64,000 nt of DNA. Source: Stutzerimonas kirkiae. Lineage in GTDB: Bacteria > Pseudomonadota > Gammaproteobacteria > Pseudomonadales > Pseudomonadaceae. The position numbers were made by a program, and so were the translations under genes. Numbering within the stretch: position 1 is the stretch's first letter; the number at the start of each line of letters is the position of its first letter. Positions 12,213-19,579 of the stretch are shown in pieces. The notes under the pieces are model-generated. The model had not been told where the DNA came from. It searched no databases and saw nothing but the letters and a program-made list of their open reading frames with translations. The stretch covers positions 1 to 64,000 of the forward strand of contig NZ_QJUO01000021.1 of assembly GCF_004327335.1 (NCBI RefSeq), read 5' to 3'.

Positions 12213-12237
12213 AACCCCGCCGCCAGGCGGGGTTTTC
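12213..12237 (+). terminator. Rho-independent terminator of nrdAB
   Basis: The stem CCCCGCC / GGCGGGG with a short loop is followed by TTTT, 18 bases after the nrdB stop. This is the clearest intrinsic terminator in the window. The rest of the convergent gap to 12468 holds a GTAGGC...GCCTACG inverted repeat with an inner GCCGCC / GGCGGC-like stem but no gene. Confidence 0.85.
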
Positions 12238-12468
12238 GTATAAGGACAGTCGGCGACAAGCCCGTCACGCCTCGGCTCGAATGTAGGCATGTACTCCGGT
12301 GCTCTGCCGCAGGGCGCCGCCAGGGATAGCGGCGCAGCCTACGCAAGACCGCCACCATTATCTTCCGCGACACTCGATCATTGACACGACACCAGGTCTA
12401 TCGGCATTTCGTCGCGACCGTGCCGGAGCCAGTGATGGACCGTGCTTTTGCCTGCGACCTGCGGTTGC

Positions 12469-13653
12469 TCATTGCTCCTTGGCGGCCTGCGGGAAGCGCC
12501 TGGCCGAATACACGCCCAGCGCCAACCCGCCCAGCGCCAGCACGCCGCCGACGATGCCGATATAGGGCAGCCCCAGGTGAGTGCTGACCAGGCTGCCGAG
12601 CAGCGCACCACCACCGATGCCAATGTTGTAGATGCCGGAGAACATCGCCATGGCGACATCGGTGGCGTCCGAGGCCAGCGACAACACCTTGTACTGCATG
12701 GCCAGCCCGAAGCACATGATGGCGATGCCCCAGACCACGCTCAGAGAGCCGATCAGCGAGAAATGCCCGGCCGTTGTCAGCAGCAGCAACAGGCACAGCG
12801 CCAGGGCCGAGATCGCGATGAGCGCGAAGCCGTTGGGGAAGCGTCCGCTGTAACGGCTGAACAGCAGCGATCCCAGCACACCGGCACCGCCGAACAGCAA
12901 CAGCAGGATGGTGGTTCGGTGGCCATCCAGTTGCGCCACGGTGACCGAGAAAGGTTCGATATAGCTGTAGGCGGTGAACTGCGCGGTGATGACCAGGGCC
13001 GTCAACACATACAGCGACACCAGCGCCGGTCGCCGGAACAGCACCGGCAGGCTTTTCAGCGATCCTGAATTCTGGCTCGGCAACAGTGGCAGCGTCCTGC
13101 TCAGGATAAAGACGGTCACGCTGGCAAGCAGCGCAATCGCCATGAAGGTGATACGCCAGCCCAGGCTTTCGCCGACCACCCGGCCCAGCGGGATACCCAG
13201 CACCATGGCCAGCGTGGTGCCGGTCGCCAGCAGGCCCAGCGCCTGTGCCTGCCGCCCCGCAGGCGCCACGCGCACGGCCAGGGAAGCGGTGATCGCCCAG
13301 AACACCGCATGCGCAAAGGCTATACCGATACGGCTCACTACCAGTGTGGTGAAGCTCCAGGCGATGCTGGACAGCACATGGCTGGCAATGAACAACAGGA
13401 ACACCACCATCAGCAGCCTGCGCCGTTCGATATTGCGCGTCAGCAGCATCATCGGCAGCGAGGCCAGCGCCACCACCCAGGCATAGATCGTCAGCATCAG
13501 GCCGACATGCGCCACTGGCATGTCGAAACTGCCGCCGATATCGCTCAGTAGCGCCACCGGCACGAATTCCGTGGTGTTGAAAATAAAGGCGGCCAGCGCC
13601 AGCGCGATAACGCCGAGCCAACTGCCACCCTGGGCATTCGTGGTCGTACTCAT
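12469..13653 (-). CDS. sotB: MFS sugar-efflux transporter (SotB-like)
   Basis: Inner-membrane major facilitator of 394 residues with about 12 hydrophobic segments. It resembles E. coli SotB/YdeA, an exporter of arabinose and isopropyl thiogalactoside, starting near [16 protein letters not shown] and containing the loop motif [11 protein letters not shown] between TM2 and TM3. The start was set at [10 protein letters not shown] (13653); the frame is open further upstream without conserved residues, and the ribosome binding site is weak. It converges with nrdB. The substrate is inferred from family only; arabinose-type or drug export are both possible. Confidence 0.8.
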   Translation of the reverse strand: MSTTTNAQGGSWLGVIALALAAFIFNTTEFVPVALLSDIGGSFDMPVAHVGLMLTIYAWVVALASLPMMLLTRNIERRRLLMVVFLLFIASHVLSSIAWSFTTLVVSRIGIAFAHAVFWAITASLAVRVAPAGRQAQALGLLATGTTLAMVLGIPLGRVVGESLGWRITFMAIALLASVTVFILSRTLPLLPSQNSGSLKSLPVLFRRPALVSLYVLTALVITAQFTAYSYIEPFSVTVAQLDGHRTTILLLLFGGAGVLGSLLFSRYSGRFPNGFALIAISALALCLLLLLTTAGHFSLIGSLSVVWGIAIMCFGLAMQYKVLSLASDATDVAMAMFSGIYNIGIGGGALLGSLVSTHLGLPYIGIVGGVLALGGLALGVYSARRFPQAAKEQ

Positions 13654-13914
13654 GAGGGAGATTCTCGAATGGCGAGCAGCCATTTCACCCACGGGTAAAC
13701 AGCGGCACGCTGACACGGTCAAGGACAGCTCAGTCCAGGCAGAGAGCCAGGAAGATCATTGGAGGAACTGGAATGGCGCGGATTCTACGCCGCATACCTG
13801 ACAGTCACAACGGCAGACGCACGCCGCGGGGCATGCATGGCTTTCATGGGTACGCAATGACGGCGGCCAGTGGCCGACGCCAGGCTGGAAGCAGTTGGCA
13901 CGCACGGTAGCACC

Positions 13915-14175
13915 CTACGGCAAGTCCACCAGTTGCCGGTTGATCCGCTCCAGGCTGGCGGCCAGGCGCTGCTCCTGCTGAATCAGGGGAACACAGAGGT
14001 TCAGCGCCGTCATCACCAGCAACTCCTGGTGGCTGGCATGGGGAAACCGCTGCTGGCTCTCCTGCACACGTACTTGCAGCAATTGCATGGCCTGCGCCAG
14101 GACAACCTCTTCCTCGGCGCAGGCACGGATCGAATAGTCGCGCCCGAGAATATTCAGTACGCGGACATCGCTCAT
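13915..14175 (-). CDS. zapA: Cell division protein ZapA
   Basis: Small FtsZ-ring-associated protein of 86 residues. MSDVRVLNILGRDYSIRA is the typical beta-strand N-terminus, followed by a long helix with HQELLVMTALNLC. It promotes FtsZ protofilament bundling at midcell. It overlaps the upstream gene by four bases (ATGA), so the two are coupled. In other pseudomonads I recall 6S RNA and ygfA downstream of zapA. I could not recognise either in the 261 bases before the MFS gene. Confidence 0.9.
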   Translation of the reverse strand: MSDVRVLNILGRDYSIRACAEEEVVLAQAMQLLQVRVQESQQRFPHASHQELLVMTALNLCVPLIQQEQRLAASLERINRQLVDLP

Positions 14176-14399
14176 GCCACCTCACCGACCCCTGCACGCT
14201 GGAGCAGCGCCTGCAGGCGTGCGAGCGTGGCGCCCTGCCTTTCCTCCTGTTCGAGCGCAGCCAGTTGCAGGTTGTCGTTTTCCTCTCGGGCCTGCCGCAA
14301 CTGCTGCTCGAGCTCGGAGCATTGGCTACGCAGGGCCTCGTTCTGTTCCAGCAATTGGGAAACGACGTGTTCAAGCTGGGCAAGGGTTGTTTCGAACAT
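14172..14399 (-). CDS. ZapB-like coiled-coil protein (TIGR02449 type)
   Basis: Short coiled-coil protein of 75 residues: MFETTLAQLEHVVSQLLEQN followed by heptad-rich sequence with many Gln, Glu and Leu. Proteins of this type sit next to zapA in pseudomonads and are thought to act with ZapA at the division septum. The start at 14399 gives the usual length; upstream residues are not conserved. Confidence 0.8.
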   Translation of the reverse strand: MFETTLAQLEHVVSQLLEQNEALRSQCSELEQQLRQAREENDNLQLAALEQEERQGATLARLQALLQRAGVGEVA

Positions 14400-14513
14400 G
14401 GGGCGGTATCTTGATTCCGATGAAGGGCGCCAAGCATAAGGAATGCAGGACGCCCGCGCCACCCAAGGCATCGCGCAATGCCGTTATTCACCCGGCAAGG
14501 TGCTTCGATAAAA

Positions 14514-14588
14514 GCGCTGGAGGCTGGAAAGCTGGACGAGAAACACCGGTCGCCACGCTCTTTCGTCCAGCCCCGAGCCCTCCAGCCC
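14514..14588. repeat. Long hairpin repeat (GCGCTGGAGGCTGGA...GTCCAGC family), copy 1
   Basis: Inverted repeat with outer arms GCGCTGGAGGCTGG and CCTCCAGCC and inner arms GCTGGACGA and TCGTCCAGC. Related hairpins occur at 34531-34574, 50665-50765, 60571-60656 and 62269-62335. It lies in the divergent gap (14400-14703) between the zapB-like gene and ppiC. That gap contains no other recognisable feature apart from the promoters it must hold. Confidence 0.65.
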
Positions 14589-14703
14589 TGCTTTCGACTG
14601 CTTGCCGTGCATGGCGCGATCGCCCTGCCCGCATCGCCGGCACCGTTTGACTGGGCGCATGATTCGGGTAGGCTCGTCGGCTTTATCGAGAGGAGTAAAC
14701 ACC

Positions 14704-14985
14704 ATGGCCAAAGCCACCGCCCGCCACATCCTGGTCGACACCGAAGCCAAGTGCAACGAACTGAAAGCCGCCATCGAGGCGGGTGCCGACTTCGCCCAGG
14801 TCGCCAAGGACAACTCCACCTGCCCCTCCAGCCGCCAGGGCGGCGACCTTGGCTCGTTCGGCCCGGGGCAGATGGTTCGCGAGTTCGACACCGTGGTATT
14901 CAGCGCCCCGCTGAATACCGTGCAGGGTCCGGTCAAGACCCAGTTCGGCTATCACCTGCTGGAAGTGACCAGCCGCCAGGACTGA
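14704..14985 (+). CDS. ppiC: Parvulin-type peptidyl-prolyl cis-trans isomerase
   Basis: Single-domain cytoplasmic parvulin of 93 residues that catalyses prolyl isomerisation. It has the family motifs ARHILVDTE at the start, CPSSRQGGDLGSFGPGQM in the middle and TQFGYHLLEV at the end. No signal peptide is present. The ATG at 14704 follows GAGAGGAG and matches the PpiC N-terminus; the longer frame runs through the hairpin repeat and is not real. A hairpin terminator follows. Confidence 0.92.
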   Translation: MAKATARHILVDTEAKCNELKAAIEAGADFAQVAKDNSTCPSSRQGGDLGSFGPGQMVREFDTVVFSAPLNTVQGPVKTQFGYHLLEVTSRQD

Positions 14986-15000
14986 CTCGCCCGGCAAGGC

Positions 15001-15032
15001 AGCGGCCATGTCGCGCATGGCCGCTCGCGTTT
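15001..15032 (+). terminator. Likely terminator of ppiC
   Basis: Perfect 10-bp stem AGCGGCCATG / CATGGCCGCT with a four-base loop at 15001-15024, followed by a weak T stretch (GTTT). Confidence 0.55.
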
Positions 15033-15062
15033 AGGGTCTGCTGAAAACGACCGGCTTGCGCA

Positions 15063-15500
15063 TCACTCGCCGATTCGCCGCACCAGGCGCTCCTGCAGGG
15101 CCTGGAGCTGCGCCGGCTCGGCCTTGCCCGCGGCATGCGCGCCCAGGCCCGCATCATCGAAACGGGGAATGATGTGGAAATGCAGATGGAACACCGTCTG
15201 CCCGGCCGCAGCGCCATTGAACTGCGCCACCTGTATGCCGTCCGGCTGCAGCTCGTCGGCCAGCGCCCTGGCCAGTTTCTGCGCGACCAGTGTCAGTTTC
15301 GTCAGGTTCTGCGCATCGACCTCCAGCAGATTGCGCGCCTTGCCCCGCTTGGGGATCACCAGCGTATGCCCGAAGGACTGTGGGAACAGGTCGAGGAACG
15401 CCAGCACATCGTCATCCTCGTAGACCTTGTAGCAGGAGGCTTCGCCACGGATGATCTTGGCGAAAATATTCTGATCGTCGTAGGCACCGTATAGGCTCAT
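15063..15500 (-). CDS. HIT family protein (histidine triad hydrolase)
   Basis: Histidine-triad protein of 145 residues. The catalytic motif HLHFHI is visible near the C-terminus, and GHTLVIPKRGKARNLLEV is typical of HinT/HIT nucleotide-binding proteins. Family members hydrolyse nucleoside phosphoramidates or adenylates; the substrate here is unknown. I chose MSLYGAYDDQNIFAKII (15500), which matches the usual bacterial HIT start; an upstream extension to 15560 is unlikely. It converges with ppiC. Confidence 0.88.
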   Translation of the reverse strand: MSLYGAYDDQNIFAKIIRGEASCYKVYEDDDVLAFLDLFPQSFGHTLVIPKRGKARNLLEVDAQNLTKLTLVAQKLARALADELQPDGIQVAQFNGAAAGQTVFHLHFHIIPRFDDAGLGAHAAGKAEPAQLQALQERLVRRIGE

Positions 15501-15653
15501 ATGAATTCCCGAATGGATTGAACACCGGGAGAACATACCGCGTCCGCTGGCAAACGACAAAAGCGCCCGGCGCTCTCGATCGGCAGGAAGTGCTTCCGAG
15601 TCTTTTCCAATACAACACGCTTTCGCGCTGGGAACACGTCACTCACTCGCAGT

Positions 15654-15686
15654 GATGGATTGAGGAGCATGGCGACGATACCCATC
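15654..15686. repeat. Diverged copy of the GGATGGGTTGAGG...GATACCCATC repeat
   Basis: This stretch reads almost identically to the reverse complement of the repeat at about 62232-62265 and is related to the copy inside hrpA (58567-58596). The surrounding gap (15501-15758) holds no gene. Confidence 0.6.
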
Positions 15687-15758
15687 GGCCCCCAGGATGA
15701 GAGGTATAGCTACGTGTTCTGCCGGGACACATTGGTACGCTCGGATCACCCTGCGGTT

Positions 15759-16184
15759 TCAATAGCGAACGTCGATATCCGTGGTGGTTTCCGGCCCGCT
15801 CACGTCGAACGCACTGGCCTCGAACTTTGGCGGGCCCATGACCCTGGGGTTGTTCGAGAGGCCGTAGCCTTCGCGGGGGAACATGCCAAGGCGCAGGTTG
15901 AGTTTCCCGTCGGCATTCTCGTCGTGGTAGACCATCAGTGCATAGCGCCCCGGCGCCAGCCCATCGAAATGAATCACCGCATCGCCTTCGACGGCACTGA
16001 CCTGGCGCACGGCAACGGCCCGGGCCTCCTTGCGGAAGCTGTCGGGGTCGTTGTACAGGCTGGCCCGCACGCTCCCCCGCTCATGCTGCAGGCCGTGCAC
16101 GACCACACTGAGGCGTACGTCCTCGGCAAAGACCGGGCCACTGGCGAACAGCGCCGGCAACAGTAATGCAACGATCGCTTTCAT
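15759..16184 (-). CDS. Secreted DUF2141 domain protein
   Basis: Exported protein of 141 residues. It has a signal peptide MKAIVALLLPALFASGPVFA with predicted cleavage before EDV. The mature part is a beta-rich DUF2141 domain: GSVRASLYND, GDAVIHFDGLAPGRYALMVYHDENADGKLN, and the ending GLSNNP.VMGPPKFEASAFDV. The function of DUF2141 proteins is unknown; they are periplasmic or outer-membrane associated. The ATG at 16184 follows AAGGGA. It lies 57 bases downstream of the CsoR-type gene on the same strand, so a link to copper is possible but not shown. Confidence 0.8.
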   Translation of the reverse strand: MKAIVALLLPALFASGPVFAEDVRLSVVVHGLQHERGSVRASLYNDPDSFRKEARAVAVRQVSAVEGDAVIHFDGLAPGRYALMVYHDENADGKLNLRLGMFPREGYGLSNNPRVMGPPKFEASAFDVSGPETTTDIDVRY

Positions 16185-16241
16185 GGTTTCCCTTGCATGC
16201 GGTTCCCGCGAGACCATTCGGGTATCGGCGCGGGTATCGGC

Positions 16242-16613
16242 TCAACGCATCTTCTTGATGATGCCCAGCAACTCGGTAATGGCCTCTTCGCCGCCATCCT
16301 CGAGGATCGCCTGGCGCACGCAACCATTGGCATGGTCGGCGAGCAACTGGCTGGCCACCGCATCCAGGGCCGAGCGCACGGCGGAAACCTGGGTGAGGAT
16401 ATCCACGCAATAGCGATCCTTCTCGATCATCTGCGCGATACCGTTGACCTGCCCGCCGATGCGGCTCAGGCGATTGAGCAGCGCCTTCTTGCGTGGCTGC
16501 ACCACGCTCTTGCCGTCGACCGTGGCGGTATCGGGCTCGCAGTGCGCACAGCGCGGCGCTTCAGGGGCGGGGGCGGCAACCTGGGCTTTACGGGATTTTC
16601 TCTGGACACTCAT
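16242..16613 (-). CDS. csoR: CsoR-type copper-sensing repressor
   Basis: Protein of 123 residues of the CsoR/RcnR/FrmR family. The DUF156 helical core starts at KKALLNRLSRIGGQVNGIAQMIE. The Cu(I)-binding set C-H-C is present: Cys69 (DRYCVDIL), and His94 and Cys98 in HANGC. It should release DNA when copper binds. An N-terminal extension of about 40 residues contains CAHC (22-25), unusual for the family and possibly a second metal site. It lies downstream of copA and the broken copZ, and two tandem operators occur in front of copA. The start at 16613 has no clear Shine-Dalgarno. Confidence 0.82.
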   Translation of the reverse strand: MSVQRKSRKAQVAAPAPEAPRCAHCEPDTATVDGKSVVQPRKKALLNRLSRIGGQVNGIAQMIEKDRYCVDILTQVSAVRSALDAVASQLLADHANGCVRQAILEDGGEEAITELLGIIKKMR

Positions 16614-16681
16614 CGGGCAGGCACATCGTTATGGGACCGCGAGTGTAGCAAAGCACGCTCGCAATCCCTATGGCACCGGGC

Positions 16682-16872
16682 TCAGGAAACGACGTCGAAG
16701 CCCAGGTCCTCGACGGTTTCACGGAAGCTTCATCGTACTGCACGGTGACGGCACCGCTTTCCAGCACCACCTCGGTAGCGCTGACGCCTTCGAGCGCTTC
16801 GAGCGCACGCTTGACCTTGCCGGAGCAGCCGCCGCAGGACATGCCCTGAACCGCAAAAGTAATGGATGACAT
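16682..16872 (-). pseudogene. copZ: Copper chaperone CopZ, frameshifted
   Basis: A heavy-metal-associated domain beginning MSSITFAVQGMSCGGCSGKV has the Cu-binding MxCxxC motif. After YDEASVK the frame changes: the expected ending ETVEDLGFDVVS followed by TGA (stop at 16682-16684) is encoded in another frame. The original frame instead runs on to 16588, overlapping the start of csoR by 26 bases with unrelated residues. About 7-9 residues of the last helix are also missing compared with typical CopZ. A deletion between short GAAACC repeats would explain this. The cause could be a real mutation or an assembly error. The metal-binding end is intact. Confidence 0.72.
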
Positions 16873-16891
16873 GGATGTTCTCCTGTTCGGA

Positions 16892-19297
16892 CTAACGTTT
16901 ATGGGTGGAAAGCGAGCGGATAGCCGGCTTCCATTTGCGTAACAACAGCGAATTGCTCAGTACCGACACCGAACTAAGCGCCATGGCCGCCCCGGCAACC
17001 ACCGGATTGAGCAGCCCGAACGCCGCCAGGGGAATGCCCAGCACGTTATAGATGAAGGCGAAGAACAGGTTCTGCCTGACCTTGCCCAGGGTCGCCCGGG
17101 ACAGGTCGATGGCATCCAGCAGGCTGGCCAACTGGCTTCTCATCAACACCACGTCGGCAGTATCCAGGGCGATATCGGAGCCGGCGCCAATGGCGAAGCC
17201 GATATCGGCGGCGGCCAGCGCCGGAGCATCGTTGATGCCATCGCCGAGCATGCCGACCAGGCCATCGCGCGACTTGAGCCGCTCGACCTCCTCGGCCTTG
17301 TGCTGCGGCAGCACACCGGCGATGAAATCGTCCACCCGCACCTGCGCCGCCACCACGGCGGCCACCCGCGGGCTGTCGCCGGTCAGCATGATCACGCGCA
17401 CGCCACGCGCCTGCAACGCCGCCACGGTGGAGGCGGCATCCGCGCGCAACCGGTCGGCGAAACCGATATACCCCTGCAGGGTTCCGCCCATGGCAATGCC
17501 GATGGCGGTCTTGCCGCTGTTCTCCAGGGCTTCCATGTGCGCCTGGTCGAAGGCAACGCCTTCTTCCGCCAGGAACCGCGGCGAACCGAGCAGCGCCGTT
17601 TGCCCCTCGACCGTGGCACTCAGGCCACGCCCCGGCTGCGCCTGGAAATCGCTGACGGCCACCGCCTCCACCGAGAGGCTGTTGGCATGTTCCACCAGCG
17701 CCCGCGCCAGCGGATGCTCGGAGTCGCGCTCCAGGCCCAGGGCCAGCGCCAGCAGGCGTGCCTGCGACACGCCCGCCACCGGCAGCAGGTCGCTGACCGA
17801 GGGCCGGCCCTCGGTCAGGGTGCCGGTCTTGTCCACCACCAGTGTCCGCAGTTGCTGGGCGCGCTCCAGCGCGTCGGCATTGCGGAACAGGATGCCATTG
17901 CGCGCGCCCTGGCCGGTACCGACCATGATCGCCGTCGGCGTGGCCAGGCCCAGTGCGCAAGGGCAGGCGATCACCAGCACCGCCACCGCGCTGACCAGGC
18001 TGAGGGTGAACTGCCCGGTCAGCCACCAGCCGAGCAGCAGCGTCGACACACTGATGGCGACCACCACCGGCACGAATACCGCGGAAACCTTGTCCGCCAG
18101 GCGCTGCACGCTGGCCTTGGAGCCCTGGGCCTGCTCCACCAGGCGCACGATGCGCGCCAGCGCGGTATCGCTGCCGACACCGCTGGCTTGCACACGCAGG
18201 GCGCCATTGTGGTTGAGGGTGGCGGCGAATACCTTGTCGCCCTCACCCTTGAGTACCGGCACGCTCTCGCCGGTCAGCATCGACTCGTTGATCTCGGAAA
18301 CACCTTCCAGCACCACGCCATCCAGCGGGATGCTCTCGCCGGGACGCACCACGAACACATCGCCGACCCGCAGGCTGGCCACGGCGCGGTCCTGCAACTG
18401 GCCATCGACCTCGACGTGCGCGACCTGCGGCTGCAGCCCGAGCAGCCCCTCGATGGCCGCTCCGGTCTTGGCCTTGGCCCGTGCCTCGAGCAGCTTGCCC
18501 AGCAGCACCAGGGTGATGATCGCCGCGCTGGCCTCGAAGTACACATGGCCATGATGGTCGCCCGACAGCACCACCACTGCGCTGTACAGGTAGGCCACGC
18601 TGGTGCCCAGGGCGACCAGCACGTCCATGTTGGCCGAACCGCCGCGCAGGGCGTTCCAGGCGTTCCGGTAGAAATGCCGGCCACACCAGAACTGCACCGG
18701 CGTCGCCAACGCCCACTGCAGCCAACGCGGGATGACCTCGTGGTAACCCATGAACATACCGATCATCTCGGCCATCAGCGGCAGGGTGAAGAGTGCCGCC
18801 AGGCCGAATTGCCAGCGCATGCCGCGCCATTCTTCCTGCTTGCGGCGCTTGGCGGCCTCACGGGCTGCTTCATCCACCACACTGGCGGAAAAGCCGGCCT
18901 TTTCGATACGCGCCAGCAGGCTGTCGACATCGGCCAGGCCCGGCTGGTACTCGACGTGGGCACGTTCGGCGGCGAAGTTGACCGTTGCCGAAACCCCTTC
19001 CAGGGCATTCAGCACTTTTTCTATGCGCCCCGCACATGCCGCGCAGCTCATGCCGGCAAGGGCCAGCTCGACCTGTTCGGGCGCCACCTCGTAGCCGCTC
19101 TTGCGTACCGCTGCGATTACCGCCCCGGGCTGCGTGCGTCCATCGGTCAGCTCGACCTGGGCCTTTTCAGTGGCAAAATTGACATTGGCCACTGTGCCCG
19201 GCAGGCGGTTCAACACACGTTCGATACGGCTGGCGCAGGCGGCACAGCTCATGCCGGTAATGGGAAAACTGATGACTCTTGGATGCTGAGAAGACAT
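16892..19297 (-). CDS. copA: Copper-exporting P1B-type ATPase
   Basis: Inner-membrane Cu(I) exporter of 801 residues. Two N-terminal metal-binding domains each have GMSCAAC (Cys18/21 and Cys85/88). They are followed by eight TM segments with the CPC motif (about 443-445), TGES in the actuator domain, DKTGT with the phosphorylated Asp (about 487), SEHPLA (about 524) and GDGINDAPAL. The final helices contain YNVLGIPLAA and MALSSVSVLSNS, the Cu-specific signatures. The start is MSSQHPRVIS (19297) rather than an open extension to 19330. First gene of copA-copZ-csoR. Predicted control is by the CsoR-type operators just upstream. Confidence 0.95.
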   Translation of the reverse strand: MSSQHPRVISFPITGMSCAACASRIERVLNRLPGTVANVNFATEKAQVELTDGRTQPGAVIAAVRKSGYEVAPEQVELALAGMSCAACAGRIEKVLNALEGVSATVNFAAERAHVEYQPGLADVDSLLARIEKAGFSASVVDEAAREAAKRRKQEEWRGMRWQFGLAALFTLPLMAEMIGMFMGYHEVIPRWLQWALATPVQFWCGRHFYRNAWNALRGGSANMDVLVALGTSVAYLYSAVVVLSGDHHGHVYFEASAAIITLVLLGKLLEARAKAKTGAAIEGLLGLQPQVAHVEVDGQLQDRAVASLRVGDVFVVRPGESIPLDGVVLEGVSEINESMLTGESVPVLKGEGDKVFAATLNHNGALRVQASGVGSDTALARIVRLVEQAQGSKASVQRLADKVSAVFVPVVVAISVSTLLLGWWLTGQFTLSLVSAVAVLVIACPCALGLATPTAIMVGTGQGARNGILFRNADALERAQQLRTLVVDKTGTLTEGRPSVSDLLPVAGVSQARLLALALGLERDSEHPLARALVEHANSLSVEAVAVSDFQAQPGRGLSATVEGQTALLGSPRFLAEEGVAFDQAHMEALENSGKTAIGIAMGGTLQGYIGFADRLRADAASTVAALQARGVRVIMLTGDSPRVAAVVAAQVRVDDFIAGVLPQHKAEEVERLKSRDGLVGMLGDGINDAPALAAADIGFAIGAGSDIALDTADVVLMRSQLASLLDAIDLSRATLGKVRQNLFFAFIYNVLGIPLAAFGLLNPVVAGAAMALSSVSVLSNSLLLRKWKPAIRSLSTHKR

Positions 19298-19328
19298 GCG
19301 GACGCTTCCGTTGACTGACCCGCCGATC

Positions 19329-19345
19329 ATACCCTTGAAGGGTAT
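19329..19345. promoter_or_regulatory. CsoR-type operator 1
   Basis: ATACCC-TTGAA-GGGTAT is a perfect inverted repeat with a 5-base spacer, matching the TACCC-N5-GGGTA pattern recalled for CsoR proteins. It is 32 bases upstream of the copA start and 24 bases, centre to centre, from operator 2. Confidence 0.72.
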
Positions 19346-19352
19346 TTTTTAA

Positions 19353-19369
19353 ATACCCACATAGGGTAT
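19353..19369. promoter_or_regulatory. CsoR-type operator 2
   Basis: ATACCC-ACATA-GGGTAT is the second perfect copy of the same operator design. Two sites with a 24-base centre spacing suggest cooperative or overlapping binding over the copA promoter. Confidence 0.72.
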
Positions 19370-19579
19370 ATAAAATTTTTACCCACATGACATTTAAATA
19401 AAAACCAATGAATTCATATATTTATATATCCATAGAATCTTTATGCCATTGAATATGTCGAAATAATCTTTTAATAACTTTTTTTCGTCCTCCTACCATC
19501 CATGCCACTGACCAGCCACAGAATCTGGCGGAAGTGCTCACTTTCATCTTTCTCGGATTCATTCCCGTGGGGGGAAATC

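Larger units (their letters stand above)
19298..19579. other. AT-rich divergent promoter region between copA and the TonB receptor
   Basis: This 282-bp region is much more AT-rich than its surroundings. The copA side holds two CsoR-type operators. A further GGGTA...TACCC arrangement (19364-19384) spans the AT-rich core. I found no convincing Fur box for the receptor. Confidence 0.7.

Noticed and set aside
19380-19579. Possible Fur box upstream of the siderophore receptor
   Set aside because: The AT-rich region gives only weak half-sites; none approaches the 19-base Fur consensus.
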